DNA of 60,000 nucleotides. Source: Mesostigma viride (taxonomy: Eukaryota > Streptophyta > Mesostigmatophyceae > Mesostigmatales > Mesostigmataceae). Positions within the stretch are counted from its first letter, which is position 1, and each line of letters opens with the position of its first letter. This document shows positions 32,027 to 43,041 of this stretch, piece by piece. The position numbers were made by a program, and so were the translations under genes. The stretch lies in contig RPFO01000246.1 in the NCBI GenBank assembly GCA_009746045.1, forward strand, positions 1,271,795-1,331,794, written 5' to 3'. Below the pieces are notes generated by a model. That model saw nothing but the letters and a program-made list of their open reading frames with translations. It ran no database searches and was not told where the DNA came from.

Positions 32027-32850
32027 GTGTCGCAACATCTTAAATGGCGACTCAGCTAGCCCGCGCTATAGGCTATATTAACCCCCGCAGGGGCCCGCTG
32101 GTTACAATGCGACACAAGCCGGTGACCACCCCAAAAGCAAGCCCTCAAAAAGAGCCAGCATTTCGCAATTCCGGAACCGTCCAAAAAGGAAAGAGGTTTT
32201 ACGACACCATAATAGACTGAGCCGCGCAGCAGGTGCTGAGACGAAAAGGAACGACAAAGGTCTGGCGTAGCCTCGCCTCCCTAAGACGCCCTCCCCAACT
32301 CGAGTCTCGCAATAGGGAAATTTCTAGCTTCGGAGCGCAACTCTCGCGCGGCTCCTATTGTCCCCAACCACCCCCCCCTCGGCAGGGGCAGCTGGACAAC
32401 TGACCTGCCGCCACAAAAAATAATTTATGAAAAAACAGGCCGTTGCTGACAGGAACCTGGTTCAGGACCTTTTGAGTCCATGCAGGTCACGTCCCACGCA
32501 CCATCGCAAGGTGGCAAGCCTGCGATGTGACACTAGAGCTGTTTTAGAAACTTATAAACAGCTCCGCCGATTCAAGCTGGCCAAACCGCCGGAGTAGCGC
32601 CCCATCCTTCGCCCATGTCAAAAAGACCCGCAGCCGGGGAAAACGACATGGGGGTAAGCTTACATTTTCTTTCCGTTGCACGACCAACTATACTATGCTT
32701 GGTCGAACAACTAATTAGCGGTTGTGCCACCATCTGCCTCGGCTACAAGACAGATATGCAACCCGCGCTAGAATGTGCAATTTTGCACAGGCGGCCATTG
32801 CCGCCATTGTGAAAGAAACAATTGCGGATCATTGCCTGCCTAGCTTGCTT
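32027..32850. other. Non-coding flank left of the CACTA element
   Basis: No gene. The last 40 bp repeat 28813-28852. The CACTA terminus begins at 32851. Confidence 0.5.
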
Positions 32851-32875
32851 CACTAGGAACTCGGTTGCCGTAAAA
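32851..32875 (+). repeat. CACTA left terminal inverted repeat
   Basis: 25 bp matching the complement of 54812-54836 without mismatch. Confidence 0.95.
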
Positions 32876-33290
32876 GTGGTAAAAGTGGTAAAAGTGGGTG
32901 GTAAAAAGTGGTAAAAAGTGGTAAAAAGTGGTAAAAAGTGGTAAAAAGTGGTAAAAAGTGGTAAAAAGTGGTAAAAAGTGGTAAAAAGTGGTAAAAAGTG
33001 GTAAAAAGTGGTAAAAAGTGGTAAAAAGTGGTAAAAAGTGGTAAAAAGTGGTAAAACGGTGGGAAAACGCTAGGAGAAAAGCAGGTGGTAAAATCGTTTT
33101 ACCACCTTTTACCACCTCAGTTTTACCACTTTACTGTCAAAGTGGTAAAAAATACCACCAAGTGGTAAAAGCGAGGGTGGTAAAAACACGCCACAAAGTG
33201 GTAAAAGTGAGGGTGGTAAAAACACGCCACAAAGTGGTAAAAATGAGGGTGGTAAAAAAATACCACAAAGTGGTAAAAATGACAGTGATA
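32871..33290 (+). repeat. Left subterminal decamer array
   Basis: About 18 tandem GTGGTAAAAA units at 32875-33058. More dispersed copies follow in both orientations to about 33290, including two ~36-bp units with CACGCCACAAAGTGGTAAAA. These are likely binding sites for a transposon-encoded DNA-binding protein, by analogy with TNPA sites of En/Spm. Confidence 0.85.
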
Positions 33291-33299
33291 AAAAAGGGG

Positions 33300-33918
33300 A
33301 AGATGCAGATTTTGCCAGCATTACAACACAAGCACTGTTAAGAACAGCTTAACAGGCCATCATTCCAAATGGTTTCTTTATTAGAAATAATAATACATCC
33401 CATTAACAGTTGTCTCTCTTGATTTACAATGAGGATTTAGCCCCACATTGGGCGTCTCATCGATACGTTTACACCATTGTGAAATAACACAGGCCGCATC
33501 AAGCCCAGCCAATTAATTTACTTCTTCTTCAGGTGTCATCATGATCAATGATGCTTCTTTGCCTGAACAAAGCCACGCAGTTGCCAGCACTCATGCTCTG
33601 GAGGCCTGCAGGCACACAGAGCACCACCATTGAAGAGGACACAAGGGCAGCAAGGCAGGGGGGGGGGGGCAGTCAGGCACGGCAGATAGTTGTTGCCCAG
33701 CAAAACATCCCATGGTGAAATGGGTTATGCCTGTGGGTATGATGCATGACCTAGCATGAGAGTGATACATACATGAGTAACAAAAATATACGCACATGGC
33801 AATTGGGTGTGACAACACCACATCACTACATAGCTAAAACGTGCTTCAGAAAAAAACATTCCACTAAATTACCGGATCAGGAGTCTGACTCTGGGACTCC
33901 TTTGCTTGCCGCTCCAGC
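33300..33918. other. Non-coding 3' side of accessory gene
   Basis: No ORF with support. A G-run lies at about 33658-33669. Probably the 3' UTR and terminal region of the minus-strand accessory gene. Confidence 0.4.
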
Positions 33919-36135
33919 TCAACTTTCCGCTGCGCTTTTGCCATCATGGCCGGCCTTGAGCGCGGCAAGCTCCAGTTCCGCCTCGGTGAGATCTGGCGCG
34001 GAGGGAGCATCGGCAGACGCCGTTGCGGCCGGAGAGCTAGAGGCAGGCGGGATCGCTGGCGCGGAGGGAGCACCGGCAGACGCCGTTGCGGTCGAAGAGC
34101 TAGAGGCAGGCGGGATCGCTGGCGCGGAGGGAGCACCGGCAGACGCCATTGCGGGCGAAGGGCTAGAGGCAGGCGGGATCGCTGGCGCGGAGGGAGCACC
34201 GGCAGACGCTGTTGCGGCCGGAGAGCTAGAGGCAGGCGGGATCGCTGGCGCGGAGGGAGCACCGGCAGACACCGTTGCGGTCGAAGAGCTAGAGGCAGGC
34301 GGGATCGCTGGCGCGGAGGGAGCACCGGCAGACGCCTTCTCCTTGGGTGGCGCCCGCGCTCGCTTGGCCGGTACATACTCATCCGACACCTCCTCCTTCT
34401 CCTCTGCTGGCCCCCAACTCTCCTTCAATTTCGCACGTGCGCCTCGATTAGGTCGTCGTCAGTGACGTTGCCCAGAAGGACCCACGCATTCTCGTTGCCC
34501 TCGGCGTCACCGTAATGCATCGTGGCAAAGTCAACAAACAGCATTTGCGAGCCCCCATCGCGCTCCGGCCACAAACCGCGTGCCGTAAGGGGCCTTGAGC
34601 TTCGGCTTCACCTCCACCACTTTGCCAGGCTCCCAAACATACGCAGCCGGCCGCGCCCCATCGCGCTCGTACTTGTACCTTTGTGCCACGAAGGCCCCGT
34701 GCAGTGCTTCTCCGGAACCACCAGGGCCCGGTCGCTCTTGAACCACCGCGGTTGGCAGTAAGGTGCTCAGATAGTGCGCAAGCCCCAAGTCCATGGGACC
34801 ACTAGGAAGCTTTCGCTTTGCAGCCGGCTTCTTGCTGGCGGCCGGCTTCTTGCTGGCGGCCGGCTTGTTGCTGGCGGGCGGCTTGTTGATGGCGGGGCGC
34901 GACGTGATGGGCTCGAAGACATCTGGCTTGATGGCAGGCACACGAGCAGGCGGGATCGAGACCATCCGGCATTGGCAGGTCGGCCAGCTTGGGCACCGGA
35001 GTGGGCGGCTCCACGGTGTTGTTGGGCACCGGAGGGGACGGCTGCACAGCGTTGCTGGGCACCGGAGGGGGCGGCATGACAGGCTGCGTGCCAACGGGAG
35101 GGGGCGGCGGTACAACCTTCTTGGCCACCGGAGGGGGCGGCATGACAGGCTGCTTGGGAACGGGAGGGGGCGGCGGTACAACCTTCTTGGCCACCGGAGG
35201 CGGCGGCCTCACATCCGATACCTCCACAGGTGCAGGCGCGTACCCTGCGACTTCCTGCTCTAACTCCTCCTCAAGGGCTTGGAGCCGAGCTCTGAGTCTC
35301 CGAATTTCATCTGCTCGGACGCCTGTGGCATGCTGCACAGGCTTGGCCTCCGGCTTGACCTCCGGCTTGACCTCCGGCTTGACCTCCGGCTTGACCTCCG
35401 GCTTGACCTCCGGCTTGGCCGCTGGCTTGGCCGCCGGCTTGGCCGCCGGCTTGGCAGCAGGAATTGCCTGCAAGCAGAGGGCGGGGCATGGAATAAGGAC
35501 GTTAACATTCGGGAAGTCCCGAGGTTAACAGCAGACCCGCGATGAAAGAAAAAACCAAGAAGCTTGCAGACTCCTGTAGCTAAAGATAGCGTTATTACCT
35601 TTGGCATGTTCGTCACGTCGCTTAGCGCTTGGCGATTTTCCTTCAGGTCGCCGTCATCATCCTCGTCCTCGGCGCCAGCACTCTGCCGCTTTTTGGAGCT
35701 GCAGTTGCTTAGCCACCGGCTCAGCTCCTTTTTTACGAATTCTTCAACACTTAGGGCTTTGGGTTTGGAGCCCTTGGGCTTCTGGGCGGTGAGCTCACCA
35801 GTCGTCGGGTCTAGCACCCAGCATGATGCCTCATACTTATCCAGCTCGGCACGGTTGTCGTCAGCCACAGCTGTTTCTAGAAAGTTTATGCAGCTCTTCT
35901 TTACCCGGTTAATGAGAGCATCCACCATGGTGCCATCCTGTTCCTTGAGGACATACCCCTCTACCAGGTATGCACGGCCAAAGGTCGTTATTTGCAGTCT
36001 TAAGGTCCGCACATATTCCTTGGGACCGACGTTTTCTTTCGGCTTTTCCTCTTCGGTCGCTCTTGCATCAAATCGCTCCCACTCCTCGGCACTGCACACG
36101 TGAGCTGGTCGTAGCACTGCTACCCTTCTCGGCAT
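33919..36135 (-). pseudogene. CACTA accessory protein gene (TNPA-position), Pro/Ala/Lys-rich, frameshifted
   Basis: Exon 1 36135-35599 starts at the first ATG after the foldback element and encodes about 179 residues. These include a conserved-looking domain (YVRTLRLQITTFGRAYLVEG ... VKKSCINFLETAV) and an acidic patch. A 131-bp intron (35598-35468, GTAATA...TTGCAG) joins MPK to exon 2. Exon 2 has KPAAKP/KPEVKP repeats, a coiled-coil segment (RLRARLQALEEELEQEV), many PPPPV repeats, KKPAASKKPAA repeats and a globular region (YVWEPGKVVEVKPKLKAPYG ... MLFVDFATMHYGDAEGNENA). It ends in five 21-residue repeats around SAGAPSAPAIPPASSSSTAT (34000-34340). Frame changes near 34965, 34560 and 34435 break the present copy. 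By position it corresponds to the second protein of CACTA elements, which binds subterminal repeats; that role is inferred. No homology to TNPA is evident. Confidence 0.6.
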
Positions 36136-36339
36136 TTACAACGTTCGGTCGCACACCACCATGCAGATGACCAAGGCTGGCTAAGTCCGGAATCCCCCCG
36201 TTTTGCGAACAGAGACGGTGCCAACGTATACATGACGCACTGCACCTGCCTCTGTCCGCCGTTGGATTCAGCAGATCGACGAACCTGGAAGCATCCCGCG
36301 CAAAACTTTTTTGAACGTCTTTCGCCAAAAGCCACCAAC

Positions 36340-37694
36340 AGTTGTACAAGCTAGTGCTTATACTTTTTATGCGCAAACCTTTTAACCAAGGTTAACGCAT
36401 ATTCTTACATCCTGCGCAGGATGTAAGAATATGCGTTAACCTTGGTTAAAAGGTTTGCGCATAAAAAGTATAAGCACTAGCTTGTACAACTTAAAACCTT
36501 TGCGCGTTGGGGCGGAATATTAAGCGGCTCCCTAACTAGGGTTTTACTTCCGCATCGAATTACTAATTCGATATCGAATTACTGATTCGATATTAATCCC
36601 GGGAAGGCCCGATATCTACCTCGCTAGGCGATTAATTAGGTCCGACCGCGGTGCCCCGGCGGATCCTCCCAAATAATCCCTACTCGGCACTGTCCCCACG
36701 AGGTTTCGAGCCCGTGACTTCCGCGCCGCGCCGGTTCTAAGTTGTACAAGCTAGTGCTTATACTTTTTATGCGCAAACCTTTTAAGCAAGGTTAACGCAT
36801 ATTCTTACATCCTGCGCAGGATGTAAGAATATGCGTTAACCTTGCTTAAAAGGTTTGCGCATAAAAAGTATAAGCACTAGCTTGTACAACTTAAAACCTT
36901 TGCGCGTTGGGGCGGAATATTAAGCGGCTCCCTAACTAGGGTTTTACTTCCGCATCGAATTACTAATTCGATATCGAATTACTGATTCGATATTAATCCC
37001 GGGAAGGCCCGATATCTACCTCGCTAGGCGATTAATTAGGTCCGACCGGTGCCCCGGCGGATCCTCCCAAATAATCCCTACTCGGCACTGTCCCCACGAG
37101 GTTTCGAGCCCGTGACTTCCGCGCCGCGCCGGTTCTAAGTTGTACAAGCTAGTGCTTATACTTTTTATGCGCAAACCTTTTAACCAAGGTTAACGCATAT
37201 TCTTACATCCTGCGCAGGATGTAAGAATATGCGTTAACCTTGGTTAAAAGGTTTGCGCATAAAAAGTATAAGCACTAGCTTGTACAACTTAGAACCGGCG
37301 CGGCGCGGAAGTCACGGGTTCGAAACCTCGTGGGGACAGTGCCGAGTAGGGATTATTTGGGAGGATCCGCCGGGGCACCGGTCGGACCTAATTAATCGCC
37401 TAGCGAGGTAGATATCGGGCCTTCCCGGGATTAATATCGAATCAGTAATTCGATATCGAATTAGTAATTCGATGCGGAAGTAAAACCCTAGTTAGGGAGC
37501 CGCTTAATATTCCGCCCCAACGCGCAAAGGTTTTAAGTTGTACAAGCTAGTGCTTATACTTTTTATGCGCAAACCTTTTGACCAAGGTTAACGCATATTC
37601 TTACATCCTGCGCAGGATGTAAGAATATGCGTTAACCTTGGTTAAAAGGTTTTTTGCGCATAAAAAGTATAAGCACTAGCTTGCATGTACAACT
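36340..37694. mobile_element. Composite foldback element: four long palindromes with alternating spacers
   Basis: Four palindromes of 152-159 bp lie at 36340-36491, 36740-36891, 37138-37289 and 37536-37694. Each has about 76-bp arms starting AGTTGTACAAGCTAGTGC and a centre TCCTGCGCAGGA with no loop. Between them are three copies of a 246-248 bp spacer, two direct (36492-36739, 36892-37137) and one inverted (37290-37535). The block is flanked by CCAAC on both sides (36335-36339, 37695-37699), a 5-bp target duplication. The second palindrome has a base change present on both arms (AAGCAAGG with CCTTGCTT instead of AACCAAGG/CCTTGGTT). No protein is encoded. It lies in the divergent intergenic region of the CACTA element. 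Confidence 0.85.
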
Positions 37695-37720
37695 CCAACG
37701 GCAGCTACACAAACGGCCGG

Positions 37721-37780
37721 ACCGCACGCCCCGCGCGGGGACCGCACGCCCCGCGCGGGGTCCGCACGCCCCGCGCGGCT
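37721..37780 (+). repeat. 20-bp GC-rich triple repeat
   Basis: Three units of ACCGCACGCCCCGCGCGGGG (third slightly altered), each itself partly palindromic (CCCCGCGCGGGG). It lies upstream of the transposase gene and may belong to its promoter region. Confidence 0.7.
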
Positions 37781-37781
37781 T

Positions 37782-38427
37782 GGCGTGCGGATCGGCTAGA
37801 CTCCGTACTGCTTGGTGCAAGTACAGAGGCCTCAGGAGCTAAGGCTGTACCGTTTCAGTAGACTTCTACCAATGAGCCCGTGACTAACCAACACTACCGT
37901 ACACTGACCGTAATATCTACCATTTGAATGACTGAGAAAATGTCCGTTTGATCAAAAGGGATCGACGACATCGAAAGCGTTGGCGAGCAGACTCAAACTT
38001 GCAACGGGTGACTTAGCGGCTATTACGGCGGCGGGTGGCACGCAGACAGGCACCAGAAAGATGGCGGTCGGCTTTTGCTACCCACCCATGGATACCGGAC
38101 TCGAGCCGATCAGTTACATCGACACACATGCTAGCTGGCCACGTGATATCTCCTTTCCCTTCCTCCATGGATACCTACATTGTCCAGTTGCATTGGTCAT
38201 CCTGCAGGCTTCCTGAGTTTTATCGCCAAATTATGTTGGATGCGTTCCTGGAAATGTGGACAGAGCCGGACTTCATGCTCACGGTTGATTAGTGAGCTGC
38301 CAGTGGTCTCACTGGCGCAGACGCCCCAGCGTGGCTCGATTTGTGATCCCGATGGCAACTGGTTAGCCACGGAGGGCCGGCATTGACCATCAACGGTCGA
38401 TGCCGACCCTCCATCTAGAGATTGTAA
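37782..38427. promoter_or_regulatory. 5' region of the CACTA transposase gene
   Basis: Short overlapping frames without recognisable domain. It could hold the promoter, 5' UTR or a small upstream exon of the transposase. No defined promoter element is visible. Confidence 0.3.
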
Positions 38428-41400
38428 ATGCGTCCAGGACAGACAGTCGATGAATTCATGGCCGAGGACCCTGACGACGGGTCGGCCAGTGGAGAGGATG
38501 CAGCACGCCAGTTTGCTAGAAATTATGACGAAGCAGTGGCCAGAGTCAAGGACGATACGCCATTGTACCCGGGATCTAAGAGCAAGGCCTTGATGTTTAC
38601 ATTGCAATTGCTGACGCTAATGGGGGAAAACTCATGCCCTCAGAGCTTTGCTGATGAGCTCTTTAAGCTGACATTGGGAAACGTTCTCCCCGCGGGCAAC
38701 ACTCTGCCCGACAGTATCTGGAAGGCACGGAAAGTGATCAAAGGCTTGGGCTTGGGGTACCGTGTGTACGATGCCTGCCCATGCGAGGGTTACTTGTACA
38801 AGGACAAGATTACTAAGAGCTGCCCTCTTTGCAAGCTGTCGCGCTACGAGACGTACACTGACAGAAACGGTGACATCGTCAACTCGCGGAAAGCGCATCG
38901 CCAGGTTAGGCACTTCCCCCTGATGGATCGGATTAGGGCCTGGTTCCGAGTCCCGGAAATGGCGGAAGCCCTTCAGTACGCTGCGAACCATGAAAACAGG
39001 GAGCCAGACTCATCCACGCGCGTTGTGGACGGCTTGAAAGGCAGGTTTGCACTTGTTTCTACGCCTTCTGTTATGCAATGTGTGCAAAAGTATCAAGTTC
39101 GAGATTTTTCCTCTGGCGCGTAGCTTTTGTTTGTACTGCTCTGATGGATACCTTTCTTTTTACGTCTGGTGTTTCTTGTGCATGGACCTGTTCGTGCAGA
39201 CAGCCGTGCCATCCATGGCACATAAAGAACAACTGGGACTTTCGCAGCCAGCCGCGGAACACCATCTTCCTTCTGAATTTTGACGGAGTATGTCCAAGGT
39301 CTTTCATGGATACCCACAGCAGTTGGCCCGCGTTTGTTTCCTGTGTGAACTTGCCCGAGTGGGTTATGGTGAATGGGCGGTTTTGCCCTATGGTGCTTCT
39401 TGTGGGTGCCATGAAGGGGAAGGCATGCACCGAAGAACATGACCATTTTTTTGGACTTGATCGCTGAGGACTTCCTGGTACTGTGGAAGGGGTATTACAT
39501 TTGTGATGTGACGCTGGACGTGGCCGGTGTTTACACTACGACATTTGTGAGGTCCATTCTTGCTGGCATAATTCACGACTACCCGGCATACTCCAAGTCC
39601 CTGAACATTCCGGATGCAGGGTACTATCAATGCGTCCTACATGGTGATGAGTGGCGTGGGGTTTTTATCTCAAATGGCCGTATCGTTCTCCTTGGCAATG
39701 ACCGCATGTTTCCCGAGGGTGACCCCCGCCGGCCGGCTCACGCTCCTGTTGTTCAGGAGATGGACCATGCTGGCTACCTGAAGTACTGTGCTACGCTAAA
39801 AAAGCAGCCCGAGCCGTTTCTCAAGTTACCGTACTGGGTTCACCTGAAGATCCGTCATTTTATTGACGAGTTCCATCTGTGTCCCAACAACTTCAAGCGG
39901 GTCATTCATTGCACAAGCGGTAATTGCTAAACATTTCATTGTATCATTTGATTGTGATTGTTGCTTCAATGCATACATTGACTGTGGCCTATCTGTTCAC
40001 ATGGAAAGCTGATGTAATATTGTTTTTTTTTCTGTTTGTACTATATGCAGGGAAGGCTATGGCGAGCGGGTCACTTCGTGGCAGGCTGAAGGTCCTCGGT
40101 CTGAACCCGGAGCTGCGGCGGCCTGATGAAGACCCTCCAGCGGAGGGAGACCCACCACCGGAGGGAGACCCTCCACCGGAGGGAGACCCACCACCGGAGG
40201 GAGACCACCAAAGTCCACCGAAGAAAGGCCGCAAGAAGAAGAGGGCGCCAGCACCGCGCCCCGGGTTCCAGCTGACGGCTGAGGAAAAGGCTGATATCAA
40301 GCGTAAGTGTGACATTGGGTTTTTATTTTTCCCGTAATTTGGAAATTTAAAATGTAGGACTGACTATGGTCTGTGTGATTTACATAGGACTGACTATTTT
40401 TTTCGGCTGTCGTGTTACTACTATGTGTTATTTTTTTGCGTGTGGTTGTAATGCGCAGGTCTCGATGATCGACATCATGGCGCATAGCCTACCCGACTAC
40501 TTCGATCACCGGCCGGATCAGTGGCTTGCTCTGCGATGCGAAGAGTACTGAAAAATCCAAGACGCGTGACAAGATCCTCTACTTTTGCAAGCAACTCCCG
40601 ACCATCTTGCGTGGGCGGTTAGATGACGATGCACGGCAAGCATTTCTCCTTCAATCAGCGGCCTGGGACTTTGTGTTTTCTAGCGGCCCGGCGACTCAGC
40701 AGCAGTTGGATGACTGCGGCGAGATGTTTTTGCTTGCTGCTGTGGCGATGGAGCGTATAGCGCCAGCGTCTGAGATGGCAAAATCTGTTCATATGATGGC
40801 CCACCTGGCCCAGCGAATCCCCTTGTTGGGTCGATGTGACACCCGCACCATGGCGTCGGGCGAGCGGATGATGGGGGCCATCACGAAAGCTAAGCTGTCC
40901 AACGTCAATGTGGAGTGCTCCATGGACGGAGCATATCGCAAGTCTGAGGCGCTGACCCATCTGGCCTATCACATGGTGAAAACCGGGATGGTAAGTACAC
41001 GCCAGTGACCGATTTTTTTTTTTATGGATTTGTGTGCAGATTTAGGGTTATGTACGCGCTGCTTGTGGCCCGGTCTTGTGCTGCATGCAGCTAATTTCTG
41101 TGCATATTTGTGTGCGCTGCTTGCAATGTCTTGTTTGCTTTCTTTTTTTTCTTTCAGCCAAAAGACCGCTACTACATCTGGGACATCATCCACGCAGACC
41201 CGTCCAAGAAGGTCGAGTTGGGGGGGCGCAGCCGCAAGAATTTCTACACTTTCACCGCCGCGGAATCTGATGAAGTGGGCGCGATTTTGTTGGAGTATGC
41301 GCTGCCCAATGCGGAGTACAAAGATCCCGAAGTCAACGGCGATGAGGCCTACTGGTAAGACGCAACTGTCCTATTATTGTAAGTTGCTATTCTTTGAGCT

Positions 41401-42095
41401 GATTTTCTTTCAGTATATGGAACTTCATCTGATTTCCAAGGACTACTGCCGTTATTCTAATTTTTTTTTTCTTGCATTGCTATCTTGCTTTGTATACGAT
41501 GTGCATGCAGGCGGCCCTTGTGCAGCGACCTCTCATGGCTCAAAGACTGGATCGGACTCAACCAGCAGCCGCTGGTCCCGGAGCTTGTCCAGGCTGCAGC
41601 AGCCGGCGTGCAGCTCAAGGCTGAGGAGTATGATAGGGTGCACTTGTACGGTTTCAATTACCGGACAATTAAAAGAAGCTGACAGGAAGCAAGCATGGCG
41701 GACTGCAAACTGTGGTGTAGCCTACCATAAGGAGGGAAGCAGCACTCAGTACGGCTACCTGACCCACATTCTCGTGGCGAAGCTGGTGCAGCCGGTGGGG
41801 CAGTGGACTCAACAGCTTGTGCTGAGAGTAGAGCTTTTCGATGCATCGGAGGTGGCTTACATTCGGGATCAACGCTTGGTGTTGGTCCGCAGCGCCGAGG
41901 CACCACGCACGGCAAAGCTAGTGTGGCCAACATCTGTTAGCTCTGTTGGGTTTGTGCTGGACCCACGGCATCAGCCCCAGCTTTCGGTCATTCACTGCAA
42001 GCTGCCCCGTCACCTGGCAACCGGGTGGGCTTTGGAGAACGAGTTTTTCCAAAGCACGGCGACAAGGTGGCAGGAAGACATCAGGTACTTCCCAC
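38428..42095 (+). pseudogene. TNP2-like CACTA transposase, 5' part (interrupted by gypsy insertion)
   Basis: Exons with GT-AG junctions: 38428-39044, 39200-39919, 40051-40302, 40459-40990, 41158-41354 and 41511-42095. The first has the TNP2 signature (LPAGNTLPDSIWKARKVIKG, LGLGYRVYDACPCEGYLY, CPLCKLSRYE, RHFPLMDRIRAWF). The second has FLLNFDGVCPRSFMDTHSSW, NLPEWVM, a FLDLIAEDFLVLWKGY stretch and IIHDYPAY, as in Transposase_21. The third has PPPEGD repeats and a KKGRKKKR basic patch. The fourth matches the DUF4218-type segment (EMFLLAAVAMER, SVHMMAHLAQRIPLLG). The sixth matches a DUF4216-like C-terminus (TANCGVAYHKEGSSTQYGY). Frame breaks are seen at a T7 run near 39449, near 40459 (phase), near 40530 and near 41670. 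The enzyme would cut at the transposon ends; this copy cannot make it. Confidence 0.8.
42091..42095. repeat. Target-site duplication of the gypsy element, left copy
   Basis: CCCAC directly before the TG of the left LTR; identical to 51530-51534. Confidence 0.95.
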
Positions 42096-42669
42096 TGTTA
42101 CGTCCTGGCTCGACTCTATCCCAAACATCTCGCCTAATCTTACCTAAACTAGTGATGAGGCACCTACCTAGGAGTGAGGAGCTATATTGGCTATAAGACC
42201 TAGGACGCGACGACGCTGCTTCTCAATGCATTCCCTTATAATACGCCATATACCGAATAAAACCAGGGTACTACGAAGGAAACAATACTACACTGCCGTG
42301 ACCCAAGCTAATATGTGTTAATTCATTTAACACACGCCGAGTGCCATTCACGAAGGACAACTGCTGCATAAATGATCGCCGACAGGCGTGTATGCTCGGG
42401 CCGACATCGACCCTCGCCCACAGGACCAACGCACGTCCACAAGGTTCACACGCAGGACAAAAGGACCACTACTAAAGTACGCAGCGCGGCGCGACTGCAC
42501 CGAACCACCATACTGTACAATTGCCACGTCACAAGGCCCGGTACCGACCGGCCAAAAGGTCCTTACTACACGTAAGCCTAGGAAAGTCAGCGAACTGCTC
42601 CGGAATGGCTGAGGCAACAAGGGACCTAATTTACGTCCGTAACAACAACAAAAGTTACGCGACGTAACA
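42096..42669 (-). repeat. 3' LTR of gypsy element (left in window)
   Basis: 574 bp, TG...CA ends with a 9-bp terminal inverted repeat (TGTTACGTC). It differs from the other LTR at 42539 only, as far as I can see. Small frames in it are identical in both LTRs and are not genes. Confidence 0.95.
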
Positions 42670-42680
42670 CCTCCCCCCCA
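42670..42680 (-). promoter_or_regulatory. Polypurine tract of gypsy element
   Basis: On the minus strand TGTGGGGGGAGG abuts the 3' LTR, the expected site for plus-strand DNA priming. Confidence 0.8.
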
Positions 42681-43041
42681 CAAAAGGTAGGGAGCCCTCT
42701 CCCTACGCACAGGGAGGAAACAAAAGGGGTAGGAAAAACCTAATGCACCCAACACACACCAACACAATCGATAGACCATCCCAGATACAAAGCACCAATA
42801 GTTCACACGGTCTCCACCACCACGCCGGGTGGTGTAGGGTTAGCCAGCACCAAGCCTGGTGGGAGGTTCCCCTAACTGCCTGGAACGGAGTCCTTGCCGG
42901 GGGGGACGGCACTGGGCAGGACACACAGAGTAAACACATCAGTACTAAGGACCAAGAACAACCAACCAACTGGCCAGAATATGAGGGCGACTCTATATAC
43001 CGGAGGGACAACACCCTCAGGTCGGGCCTAAGGCCCTCTAT

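Noticed and set aside
33946-34515. Arg/Gly-rich and Ala/Gly-rich plus-strand ORFs
   Set aside because: Antisense to the 21-residue repeats of the accessory gene.
36300-37700. Classical tRNA genes in the foldback spacers
   Set aside because: Only a B-box-like motif is present; no cloverleaf can be drawn.
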